This document shows positions 20,910 to 29,602 of a stretch of DNA of 33,754 bases, one piece after another. The notes beneath the pieces are model-generated. The model was not told the DNA's origin, did no database searches, and was given only the letters and a program-made list of their open reading frames with translations. Positions within the stretch are counted from its first letter, which is position 1; each line of letters opens with the position of its first letter. A program made the position numbers and the translations under genes. Origin of the DNA: STC-113 sp964553745 (GTDB taxonomy: Bacteria; Patescibacteriota; Gracilibacteria; BD1-5; UBA2023); NCBI GenBank assembly GCA_964553745.1, contig CAZKLD010000016.1, positions 1 to 33,754 on the forward strand. Reading direction: 5' to 3'.

Positions 20910-22217
20910 TTAAATCTGCTTCTCAAAATCCTCTATCAATCTCTTAAGGATATTTGGAATCAATTTGAAATTTTCTCTTGTTTCTACAAAAGCCACTCTT
21001 GCTTGGGTTTTACCAGGATTAGGCTCTCAAGGCTTGACATTATAGAATCAGTCCATCGGAGCAATAAGGAGGGTATAGCTGGTGCCTCAGAGCTCTACGC
21101 TTCATTTCTGAGCGGAAAATAGGACAAAATCTTTCGAATCGAATCATGCTTTCGTGATATTTTTGAAATCCAGTACTGAATAAAGGGCAGCTTGAGGCTT
21201 TGAGATTATGATTCATGGCAGCTCTTTCTTGAGGTCTTCATAAAAGGCATTCATGATTCAGGAGTAATATGATTTCTGCTGCTTGTACCAATTTTGCAGA
21301 TCTTCTGTTTTCTCGTGTGCAAGACTTCCGAAGATATATTGTCATATGGAATTCGCGCATAAATTTGCCGTATATTCTGCTACAACCTGCTCATGGAATT
21401 GCTTATTGTCAGTGATAATAGCTCAGATTCTCAGTCAGCACGCATTCCAGACTTTAGATGAAGTTTCTATGGATATCCTTCTTCATTCGATTCAGCTGAC
21501 ATCCTCATCGCTCAATTTCCATATGCTCACGGATTCTGATCCGTCATAATGGAGCTCCCTATATGCCTCATCGCTTATTATCCACATATTATTTTCCACA
21601 CATATCCTAGACAGATTGATGATGTCGGATTTCTTATATAGATGTCCGGTCGGATTATCATAAGGTATGATGACCAGTCATGCCGGATCATGTTCTCTTA
21701 TTGCTTCGTTTATTTCTTCTTCCGAAGGGAATGAATAATTTCACTCTACATCCAATTTTCTTTTGACTGAAACGATTTTCCTTCCTGTTCTCTGTGCAAA
21801 GCTGGCATAATTCGTGTATGCCGCATCTATGACTAGAAGCGGCCTTTCATCGATTCCTGCCTCTCAGCAAATTCATATCACCACGAGTTCCATGGCCATG
21901 CTTCATCAATCTACGATATGACAAAAAAGCGAAGATGTGTCTATTCCGCTAGATTTCAAAATATTGAAAAATGCATCCTGAGTCTCACTTTCTCATACGG
22001 ATGCCGTATATTTGACGATTCAATCCTTAAACGGGGAGTTCTCAGATACTAATGAGAACATCCTTTTCTGCATTGCGGGGTGCATCGGCAGGCTGACATT
22101 TCATATCGCAACATTTATGGCTTTTACGTTATCCTTTCTCTTTGAGAATTCTATTTGAGCAAGGCGTATGGATGAAGGAGAAGTGGATTTAAGGTGGTTA
22201 GATAGTTCAGGACTCAT
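20910..22217 (-). CDS. PLP-dependent aminotransferase, class I/II
   Basis: 435 aa, ATG at 22217 to TAA. Fold-type I features appear in order: GNVSLPMHPAMQKRM near the N-terminus, DGGSMAMELVV (cofactor phosphate region), LVIIPYDNPTGHLY (conserved NPTG), WIISDEAYRELHYDG (the aspartate that contacts the pyridine nitrogen, and Tyr), and Lys255 in ETSSKVWNACGLRIG as the Schiff-base lysine with the following arginine. A C-terminal GKTQARVAFVET fits the substrate-carboxylate arginine. It probably transaminates an amino acid with 2-oxoglutarate, but the preferred substrate cannot be told. It lies 88 bases downstream of the 734-aa gene on the same strand. Confidence 0.88.
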
Positions 22218-22305
22218 GATTTTATAGAGTTAATTGTCCTTCAAGTTTATCTATTTTATGAAAATGGCAAGTTGTTTTCAAATTGAATTTTTTCAGATGT
22301 TTTGG

Positions 22306-24510
22306 CTAGAGGGCTTCTTCTCCCAGAATCCTCTTTATCTCAAAAAGTTCAATCGGAATGACTTTGGACATATTCAATCCCTTGTCTGCCAACCACCTCT
22401 GGACTTTTGAAATTTGGCCTAAGGGAACCCTTATCTCTCTGATGTGCTCTGGATATAATTTTCACCTGAATCTGTCTTCACATGGAACTGAGCTTACTTC
22501 TTTATCATAGGCTCAGAATAATCTGGAAAAGCCTTCTTTTGTTTCATTTCCATCAAATGTGACATAGCAGGGGAATGGCTCATTTAATTCTTCGGCAATC
22601 TCTCTTGTCAAAGTCGGGTCTCATGATATCCTTTTCAGATATTCCGTTATTTCCGGATGCTCTTTATTTGGAGCATATTCCCGATTATCAACTGCACCCA
22701 GCATCTCATTCTTATATTGGGCTATCTCCTGATCTGTCGCATAGGTTTTTTTCAATCTCTTTGCAACATCTTTTCTTGTCCTTTCTTCGGCATCCTTTAT
22801 TTCGTACGAAAGAATCTGATCCATGGCCGAAAGCGTGTTTTTCAATCCGAAATCAGATGAATCCAAACTTAATAAACTGGTCAACCTTCAGCGTCTGCAA
22901 TTCACTCTTGCATATAATTGCTGGAAATATTCCACATATTCATGATTATCGGGATTGATCGATACGGACAGTGATTGCTGAGGGTCATAGTCAAGGCTTT
23001 TTTGCTCTATTGCCTTATTCCGATCTTCCAGGACTTGATGTTCTCAATTATAGGCTCAATGTCATCACTCGAATCATTCTTCAAGAGCTTTTCTGAGAGT
23101 GAAGGAATTGGTCGAATGGTATGCGGGGTGCCTCACGTGTGAATTTTCCTGCGAGTAATAATTAATGGCATCATTAATGAGCTTTATGATTTCTGATTTT
23201 GGAATTTTCAGGTTTGAATCTAGGATTCGCAGAATCCTAGATTCAATTTGTACTTCGGTGATTTCCTCATTTCTGTAATGGCTCAAAGGAGCGAATTTTT
23301 TCGCAAATTCTTTTTCTTTTAATTTCTGCGATAAAATTCGGACAAGACTGCTTATTTGTGTTTTATCGGATGCTTCATCGCCTTCTTCTGAAATAACTGT
23401 CTTCATCCGCTTTATGAAATCTTCCATCTGCATTATATCTTTACGCCTTTCGGAGCTTATATCATCATAGAAAGTCTCAAAACATCCCGTATCGATTAAT
23501 TTTATCTTCAGTTTTCAATCAATTATCTCATAGAAAATATTATCTCACAGAGCATCTATAAGAAGCTTTTTTTCTGTGTAAAGCCTTTCCATTCATTCAA
23601 TAAAATCCTCAAGCAATCTCCTGTTTTCTTCATCGTGTATGCATATTTTGAAATCCTTAAGCGCATCGTCCAGGATAATATATTTCAATAATTTCATTTT
23701 TGGAATATCTATCTTTTCCTGCAGAACAAAGAATCTATCATTCTGTTTCGAATTGAGCACTATTTGTGAAGGTAAGAATTTTTCATCGAAGCAGAGCTTC
23801 ACTTCTCAGAAATGTGAAATGCTCCGCCTCTGATACTCCTTGCTTTTCGGATTATCGATTTTTCTCTCTGACTTAAGTACGAATCCCGCTTTTTCAGGTA
23901 TCAGAGCATTGAAGAACATTCATTGTCAGCTCTTGAGCTTATCATCGCCCAGGATTTCGTTTATCAGATGCGCAATCTCTTCATTTTTCATGGTCAAGAA
24001 TTTTCCGCTGCTGGTCCTATCTCTGTCGAAGACTTCGATATCTTCTGTCTTAAGATCCTCAAACTCAGTAAGTAGTATCTGTCTGGTCAGCAAATATGAA
24101 TACATTTCATCGAATTTCCTCTTATGCTTCATGAGTTTGACAATCGTCTCTTGGCTCAAGGTGTCGATTCAGAAGAGTTTTGCAAGATGGGCTCTATCCA
24201 GATTTATTATCGCAGGAGAATTAAGGATTTTCCGTATCTGGACCTTATCCCCCTCGCTTATTGCCGCTCAAATCCCTTCAAAAATCCCGATCATAACCGA
24301 GATATGCCTGAGTCATTCCGATTCAGGATGATTTTTCAGGAACCTGAAATCCTCAATCCTGAGTCATTCTTTATTATTTAAGATATTTGAAATATTGGTT
24401 TTTACATAACCCTGAAATGCCTCTACCTTTTGCCTTCCAGTCAAATTTTTTCAGGCAGATAGATTCTCGATTGTAGCGTATCTGAAATTCTTATATGCTT
24501 CTATGGGCAT
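22306..24510 (-). CDS. 734-aa protein with kinase-like catalytic motifs
   Basis: ATG at 24510 to TAG. Residues 1-~230 are helical and unassigned. Around 235-345 the pattern is that of a protein-kinase-like fold: a beta-rich lobe (VKLCFDEKFLPSQIV), a hinge-like FFVLQEKI, helices, then LLIDALGDNIFYEI with Asp319 and Asn324, and KIKLIDTG with Asp340. That matches a catalytic-loop D-x4-N followed by a DFG-like DTG. About 360-450 is helical. From about 460 a second region begins with RHPAYHSTNSF and ALEEGFEGGHGAY, which faintly recalls the YHGT start of ADP-ribosyltransferases, and near the C-terminus comes LYPEHIREIRVP. No whole-protein family is recognised. The kinase-like part is a motif inference; the ADP-ribosyltransferase idea is weak. 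Confidence 0.7.
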
Positions 24511-24588
24511 TTTGTTGCAGAATGAATTCAATATGGTTTGATAATACTATATTTCGAGGAATTTTACAAATTTGAGGGATTCGAATCT

Positions 24589-24620
24589 AAAAAGACCCAT
24601 ACTTTCGTATGAGTCTTTTT
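24589..24620 (-). terminator. Terminator of the DKNYY gene
   Basis: AAAAAGACCCATAC / GTATGAGTCTTTTT with a 4-base loop. The single mispair is A.C in plus-strand RNA but G.U in minus-strand RNA, and the minus-strand RNA ends in a U-run, so it best serves the minus-strand gene that stops at 24709. Confidence 0.75.
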
Positions 24621-24708
24621 TTGTGTCAAGAGGTGCTCTCAGGACTTATTATAGAGAGTTGTTGGATGAGTTGGGGAAAGATTTAATTATACTTAAAGAA
24701 CACATAAG

Positions 24709-25476
24709 CTATTTACTTTTACATCTATTATTTATGGAACCTTCAAAGTAATTGTTTAAATCATCTTTTGCATATCCATTTCAAAGACTCTTAAATGTTT
24801 CTGAATTAGCTCATGATATCTTATTTCAAAGAAAATACACCTGATTTTTATCCTTAGAATAAACCGCATTTACTGTTGTCCCAATATTATATCACTCAGG
24901 CGCTATTTTGGTTATACGCATTTTATAATCTTTTGCTTCATTGAAAATTTTAAATGTTTCAGAATTTGCATTTGGAATAACATCACACAAATAATACACT
25001 TGATTTTTATCCTTTGCATATGTATCATCTAATGCGATAAACGTATTAACATCTGCTCATTCAAGTGTAATTTTACTAATTCCTAACTCACAATACGCAT
25101 AATCCTTATCTTTATAGTAGTTTTCTGAGTTTTGGAATCTGGTTATAATAAAATTTTCTGTATACCAATATTTTATTGGACTATATAAATATATCCATAA
25201 GAGTATAAACGTAATAATTCAGCCATTCATTTTTTGTTTATTGTTTGCAGTCAGAAAGAAACGTAAAAGAAAAATAATAGAAGTAATTAATAATAAAATG
25301 ACATCGAAAAATACAATATCAATTCAAAAACATTCAATAGAACAAATTAATGACATAGTACTATATATAGCCCAATTTCCAATTAATAACATTAGCGTAA
25401 ATATTGCAAATTCAAAAGTAATACCTTTTCATTTATTTATTCTCCGTTTTGATAAAAAAAATAATATATTTCACAT
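24709..25476 (-). CDS. DKNYY-repeat membrane protein
   Basis: 255 aa, ATG at 25476 to TAG. Three hydrophobic helices fill the N-terminal ~100 residues (FAIFTLMLLIGNWAIYS, VILLLITSIIFLLRFF, GIITFILLWIYLYS). The rest carries repeats typical of the DKNYY family: YAKDKNQVYYL at one site and YSKDKNQVYFL at the next, each followed by a SETFK element (PNANSETFK, SGANSETFK). An internal ATG at 25230 would drop the first two helices; the longer frame is preferred because it stays open and has good membrane character. The gene is noticeably richer in A and T than its neighbours, with many AAA, AAT and TTA codons, but it still uses TGA as Gly. Function is unknown. Confidence 0.8.
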
Positions 25477-25682
25477 TATTGAATAAAATAAAACTGATAA
25501 GGAAAGAAAAGCATATCCATCTATTCAATATTTTTTTCAATAGAAGTAAAGTCCTACAATAAGAGTAGACAATAAAGTATTGATAGTTACAAACATGCGG
25601 ATGTGGTTATCACATATACAAAAACAAAATAATGATACTATATTTGCAATTTAAATCAATATAGAATAAATCATAATATCAT
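25477..25682. other. AT-rich stretch, no gene seen
   Basis: No frame of useful length, tRNA or strong repeat is visible on either strand. The promoter of the DKNYY gene is presumably here. Confidence 0.5.
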
Positions 25683-25711
25683 AAAAAGACCTGTTTTAAT
25701 CAGATCTTTTT
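25683..25711 (-). terminator. Hairpin terminator beyond cassette C
   Basis: AAAAAGACCTG / CAGATCTTTTT with a 7-base loop. The only mispair is G.U in minus-strand RNA, so it suits transcripts coming from rplK, tRNA-Glu and cassette C. Its position suggests cassette C is at least sometimes transcribed. Confidence 0.65.
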
Positions 25712-25738
25712 GGCTTAAATTAAGCAATTTTTTTATAC

Positions 25739-25876
25739 TGGTACTCTCAAGGGGAATTGTTCTTCCCCGTTCGCTATCGCTCCTTGCCAGAGACGGGCCG
25801 GACCCGAGAGACAATACTTTGTCTCTCTAAAATCTTTTCAAGATTTTGTCCTCTATTCAATTCCCCTTGAGAGCCA
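25739..25876 (-). repeat. tRNA-end cassette C (downstream of tRNA-Glu)
   Basis: The distal end (25739-25759) is a 21-base exact copy of the tRNA-Glu 3' end including CCA (25924-25944). The proximal end (25858-25876) is an inverted copy; 16 bases pair end to end. Inside are hairpin GAGAGACAA / TTGTCTCTC at 25806-25827, hairpin AAAATCTT / AAGATTTT with loop TTC at 25829-25847, and the block GCCAGAGACGGGCCGG at 25786-25801, identical to cassette A next to tRNA-Ser. The core is thus shared between two tRNA loci while the ends follow the local tRNA. Confidence 0.78.
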
Positions 25877-25921
25877 AAAATTAAAAATCCCCGTTTTTTC
25901 AAACGAGGATTTTTAATTTTT
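25876..25921 (-). terminator. Hairpin immediately after tRNA-Glu
   Basis: A 21-base stem (25876-25896 with 25901-25921, short loop) begins two bases after the CCA. Its one mispair is A.C on the plus strand but G.U in minus-strand RNA. The U-rich 3' arm fits a terminator or a 3'-end processing signal for the tRNA. Confidence 0.75.
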
Positions 25922-25923
25922 CT

Positions 25924-25998
25924 TGGTACTCTCAAGGGGAATTGAACCCCTGTTTGGACCGTGAGAGGGTCCCGTCCTAGCCACTAGACGATGAGAGC
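25924..25998 (-). tRNA. tRNA-Glu(CTC)
   Basis: 75 nt with encoded CCA. The D-arm region ATCGTCTAGTGGCTAGGACG is classic for tRNA-Glu. The anticodon arm is GGACC-CTCTCAC-GGTCC, anticodon CTC (reads GAG). The T-arm is AGGGG-TTCAATT-CCCCT. Acceptor GCTCTCA pairs with TGAGAGT, so position 1-72 is a G-U pair; the discriminator is A. It lies downstream of rplK on the same strand, 148 bases from its stop codon. Confidence 0.93.
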
Positions 25999-26002
25999 AA
26001 GG

Positions 26003-26129
26003 AGAGAATTGCTGAAAAGCTTGAACTTTGAGCTCAGACTTTACGTTTCCGCGCTCACCGTAGCTTCCGCTACGACTCACTTTGGTACGCAGTCTTTACT
26101 CAAATTCCTTCGCTTTTGAGCAATTCTCT
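26003..26129. repeat. Long nested inverted repeat between rplK and tRNA-Glu
   Basis: Outer arms AGAGAATTGCTGAAAAGC (26003-26020) and GCTTTTGAGCAATTCTCT (26112-26129) match at 17 of 18 positions. Inside, TTTGAG and AGACT pair with AGTCT and CTCAAA, and a hairpin CGTAGC-TTCC-GCTACG sits at the tip region. It starts 17 bases after the rplK stop and ends 4 bases before the tRNA 5' end. It could terminate rplK, or shape a joint rplK-tRNA transcript for processing. It lacks the AGACAA hairpin of the tRNA-end cassettes. Confidence 0.7.
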
Positions 26130-26146
26130 TTGGTTGTACTATTTAA

Positions 26147-26584
26147 TTATTTCTTTAGATCTGTTGTTATTCCCATAGAACGAGCTGAACCTGCAACGAT
26201 TGTCATTGCTTGATCCATGTCATTTGCATTCAGGTCAACCATCTTAAGACCAGCTATTTTCTGTAGTTGCTCTATTGTAAGGTGTCCTACTTTTTCTTTA
26301 TGAGGAACTTTTGACCCGCTTTCAAGCTTAAGTTCTTGCTTGATTAGGAAAGTCATAGGCGGTTCTTTTGTAAAGAAAGAGAAAGTCCTATCTTCGTAGA
26401 TGCTGATGACTACTGGAAGAATGGTACCCATTCTATCTTTAGTCGCATCATTGAATTGCTTACAGAATTCTGCGATTTGTATACCTGTGGGTCCTAGCGC
26501 AGTACCTACTGGAGGTGCTGGATTCGCTTGACCGGCTTTAAGTTGTAGTTTTACAACTTTGGTTGGTTTCTTTTTAGGAGCCAT
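26147..26584 (-). CDS. rplK: 50S ribosomal protein L11
   Basis: 145 aa, ATG at 26584 to TAA; a TTG two codons upstream is less likely. Family landmarks are clear: KLQLKAGQANPAPPVGTALG (the N-terminal domain that contacts elongation factors and stringent-response enzymes), FCKQFNDATK, and a C-terminal rRNA-binding domain ending MTIVAGSARSMGI. L11 forms the GTPase-associated centre with 23S rRNA. None of its ten glycines is encoded by TGA, unlike nearly all other long genes here. Normally rplA follows rplK; here the next element is an inverted repeat and tRNA-Glu. Confidence 0.97.
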   Translation of the reverse strand: MAPKKKPTKVVKLQLKAGQANPAPPVGTALGPTGIQIAEFCKQFNDATKDRMGTILPVVISIYEDRTFSFFTKEPPMTFLIKQELKLESGSKVPHKEKVGHLTIEQLQKIAGLKMVDLNANDMDQAMTIVAGSARSMGITTDLKK

Positions 26585-26689
26585 TGCCAATTAAGATTAA
26601 TGATTACAAGCTACATTTTACTGCAGCCGATTTTACCAAACCCTTTTAAATTAATAAGAGATAAAAAGATTTAGAATAGAAGCGCGTGT

Positions 26690-26716
26690 ATTATATTTAA
26701 TTTTTAAGAAAATCAA
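26690..26716 (-). promoter_or_regulatory. Probable rplK promoter
   Basis: On the minus strand, TTGATT (26716-26711), a 15-base AT-rich spacer, then TATAAT (26695-26690). This leaves a leader of about 100 bases before the rplK ATG, long enough for leader regulation, but I see no clear structure in it. Confidence 0.5.
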
Positions 26717-26770
26717 TATTAATTGAAAAAAATATTTGTCAAATATGTTCAAATCACATTCTCAAAGCGT

Positions 26771-27772
26771 TTAGGCTCTTTTTGCTCTGTCTCTGACTCT
26801 TATTTCCAGACTGAGAGGCGGCTCGATCCCGGTTTTTTCCAATATATCCTTCATTTTCCCGATGAAGACCGCTGTTTTGGCTTTTTCCAGCTGCTCCTGT
26901 TGCAGGTATTCTTCTCTTGAATTTGCCCTGAATGCAGAATCAGAATAGTGCAGGAACATGTCAGAGTCCCATCTCTGAGCTTCTGCTACGCCCACATTGC
27001 CCAACATATCCTGAGCTTGCTCTGGTGTATCGAAAACTATCGCCAGATAAAGTGCTAGGATTTGTTTGCCAGTCTCAAAATCAAACATGTTTATCAGATA
27101 TTTCACCATATAGGACGAATCTCTAGGTGTTCGGGCTAGCACGACGGCGACATCATTCATGATTAGTTGAGCTCGCGATACGATATCTTCCTTATCCAGA
27201 ATCCTCTGATTGGGTCATTTTGACATATTGTGTCAGATCTGTGCGAATGATCAGTAGACAAACCTCTCAGAGCGCACAAGGACATCCTGCGGCCCGAAAC
27301 TGGAAATTTTTCAGCTTCGCTCCGGGCTTAAGTATTCCTCGAAATCATTAGCATCCGCACGCACTGGAGTTAGGCTGTCCGCATAACGCTCAAATGCCTT
27401 AAGTTTTGACTTCATCTGCCTCATTTTAAACAGCCTGAAACTGGATATTCATTCAAAATATATATTTGTAAGCTGTTTTATCTGCTGTAATCATTTTTTC
27501 CTAAGAATTTCAATGTCTTCATCCTCTATAATGGCTTTATGAAGAGAATTTAAAGCGGTATTTGCTTTTATTCGCAATATCTCATCCTTTGCTATATGAT
27601 CCTCTGACAGTCCTTCTCTGATTTCAGTTATCCTTTTTATATCTGCTTCTTGAGAGGCAGAAAGCGTCTTTTCATCTGGTTTTTCTTTTTTCTGCACATC
27701 TGCCTGCCCCGCTTGATTATACTGGGCAGTTGCATTTTCTTCATATATGTCCCTGGTTTTTGTCGGATTCAC
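26771..27772 (-). CDS. Hypothetical protein, 333 aa
   Basis: GTG at 27772 to TAA; a TAA directly precedes the GTG, so this is the longest possible frame. It is soluble and mainly helical. The first ~90 residues are charged and probably disordered or coiled (VQKKEKPDEKTLSASQE). About residues 150-190 contain a loop GKISSFGPQDVLVRSERFVY. The rest is helical (MVKYLINMFDFETGKQILAL, YLQQEQLEKAKTAVFIGKMK). No motif or signal peptide is recognised. It follows a 60-aa gene on the same strand and precedes rplK, which has its own promoter. Confidence 0.65.
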
Positions 27773-27843
27773 TTATTAGCAATTTTAAATACGGTCTTTA
27801 TGATACCATATTCTTATTTCAGATTCAAATTCTTATATCCTTC

Positions 27844-28026
27844 CTATTTATCATTCGGTTCTAGGACTTCCCTTATTGATTGCGCGATGATTTCTTTGGT
27901 TATGAATGGAGCGAGAACCTGATCGGGAGTCGGTCTTGAATTCCTTCTTTCTTGAGAATCTGCCAATGCCCAGCTGAAGCCGGCTTTAGTTAAATCCGGA
28001 TTGAATCTATAGTTTTTTTCTCACAT
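27844..28026 (-). CDS. Small hypothetical protein, 60 aa
   Basis: ATG at 28026 to TAG. The second codon is TGA (Gly), so the gene is invisible under the standard code. The protein is soluble, with a basic centre (SQERRNSRPTPDQVL) and a C-terminal amphipathic helix (FITKEIIAQSIREVLE). I recognise no family. It sits between the histidine-phosphatase-like gene (gap 23 bases) and the 333-aa gene on the same strand, probably one operon. Confidence 0.5.
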
Positions 28027-28049
28027 ATTATGAAGGGTTAAAGAATAAG

Positions 28050-28550
28050 TTAAGAAAAGAGATTGAACCAATGTCAGTCAATTCAATCCTCGCATAGTCA
28101 TTTTGGTTTTTCGATTTCTTCCGATGATGATTCTCACATCGGGAATCTGATGAAATCTAGGAATCACAACCTTGAACATCATCATAGGTATCAGAGTTTT
28201 TCCGAAATCTTGAATAAAGCTTCAGGTTCTGCCACAAGAATGAGAAGTTGCATTCATCTGTATTTCATGATCAGTTCCGAAGCCCTATCGATGTTTCAGA
28301 CATTTTTTTCTTCGGTTCATAGATGAGGGGTCATTATGGTTTTGATTTCTTTTGCGAAGCCCTTGCTTATGGATTGTGCGGTAAGTATAGAAGCGGGAGC
28401 TGATGATGATAATACAATGGAAGTTTCTCCTACCGCTCTTTCTCTGGCGCTTATTGATCTGCCGAGATATTCGGCTTGGTCATTTGCTTTCCTGCTGAGC
28501 ATTCCTGATCAATCCGACCAAGCGGATCTTATCGAGTAAATCATTGCCAT
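28050..28550 (-). CDS. SixA/phosphoglycerate-mutase-like protein lacking the catalytic histidine
   Basis: 166 aa, ATG at 28550 (or 28544) to TAA. The layout is that of a small histidine phosphatase: IYSIRSAWSD at the N-terminus, LSRKANDQAEYLGRSISARE, IVLSSSAPASILTAQSIS, and a later strand MQLLILVAEPEAL. In active enzymes the first strand ends R-H-G or R-H-A; here it is Arg8-Ser9-Ala10. The second histidine, expected in a pattern like VGHEP, is replaced in VAEPE. Both substitutions suggest a non-catalytic relative that may bind phospho-ligands or regulate a partner. The SpoT-like HD gene lies 26 bases upstream on the same strand. Confidence 0.65.
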
Positions 28551-28576
28551 TGGTTTTTTAAAAACATGATAAGATT

Positions 28577-29602
28577 TTAAGATTTCGCTTCCTGGGCAGC
28601 AGAGCTATCGGTTTCGCCAAGGAATTTTTTCAGCTTGATGATTTCAGCGGTCATGAGCTTGTAGGCAGTAGGATTCCTTTCTTGTGCGATATCCAAGAAG
28701 TATACCTCAGTTTCCTTGATTTTCTTGATGATCTGGCTTCTCGACATTCCGTCAAGAGTCCTTAGGTTGTGTATCCTGTCTGCAAATTTGACAGTAAGGA
28801 TATTATCATCGAGTTCTTTAAGATGTCAGAAGTAATGCTGCTGTCTGGTTTCTTTTGCTCTCCTGATGATTTCATCCTTGAATTCTTCCGGCATGTCTGA
28901 TTTCATGCATTCCTTTTCATAAGGCGAAAGATAGTAGGCTTCTATTTCTTTCTTAGAAAGTTTTTTGACTCCTGAAGCGATATATTCTCAGAATATGGAT
29001 TCTAGAGTTGTGAAATTGATTCATCGTATATCTTCTATGGAATCATGAAGAAGGGCTATGATTATCGTTTCTATATTCGGATTCGGCAATTCATTGAGCA
29101 CTATGTCCATGGTTCCTGTGAGATGGTTGAAATATCTTTCAGGCTTAGATTCTCATGGCTTGAGTCATTCCCTGTGGACTTCTTCGAAGACCCTCTTTAC
29201 AAGATGGTAAGCAGCAAGGAATTTCCTCATTCATTTCTTGGCTTCAATGGCAACCTCAGGGTCTTTCAGCCGCTCTCAGTATACTTTATTCTTTATCTCA
29301 ACATAATATTTATCAGAATATCTGACTGTCAATCAGTATCTTTTTTTGAAGTCAGTTATGAGTTCCTGCACTTTTGGAGCGGCTCTGGGCGCCACTGTTA
29401 AGGGCAGCGTTCATGATAGGGATTCTATCCTAATGAAATCGTCGAATTTTTCGAGCAAGAACATATCGGTAAGAAAGTCTTCGACTCTGACGGCAGAATT
29501 CAATTTTTTGTTGAAATGATGCAGAAGGATATTAAGGACAGGACTTTGTTCTAGGGTTTTGATATTATCTGGAACCTCCTCGATATGTATGCGCGTCTTC
29601 AT
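28577..29602 (-). CDS. RelA/SpoT-type HD domain protein (possible (p)ppGpp hydrolase)
   Basis: 341 aa, ATG at 29602 to TAA. After a ~60-residue N-terminal extension comes an HD_4 domain: FNHLTGTMDIVLNEL supplies the first histidine, LLHDSIEDIRG contains His186-Asp187 in the HDxxED motif typical of SpoT hydrolases, and NILTVKFADRIHNLRTLDG provides the late aspartate. A charged helix ends the protein. There is no synthetase, TGS or ACT domain, so it resembles a small alarmone hydrolase. Other HD_4 phosphohydrolases share these motifs, so the substrate is inferred. It is divergent from the DUF488 gene. Confidence 0.75.

Noticed and set aside
22621..22884. Separate short minus-strand genes within 22306-24510
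   Set aside because: All are in one frame and are joined once TGA is read as Gly, giving a single 734-aa protein.
25241..25486. Plus-strand 81-codon basic protein
   Set aside because: Antisense to the N-terminal membrane helices of the DKNYY gene, which has a convincing longer frame; the lysine/asparagine-rich product reflects AT-rich DNA.
11220..25876. Classical genomic island attachment sites
   Set aside because: The duplicated tRNA ends enclose only about 105-140 bases, the ends are inverted within each cassette, and no integrase or recombinase gene is in the window.
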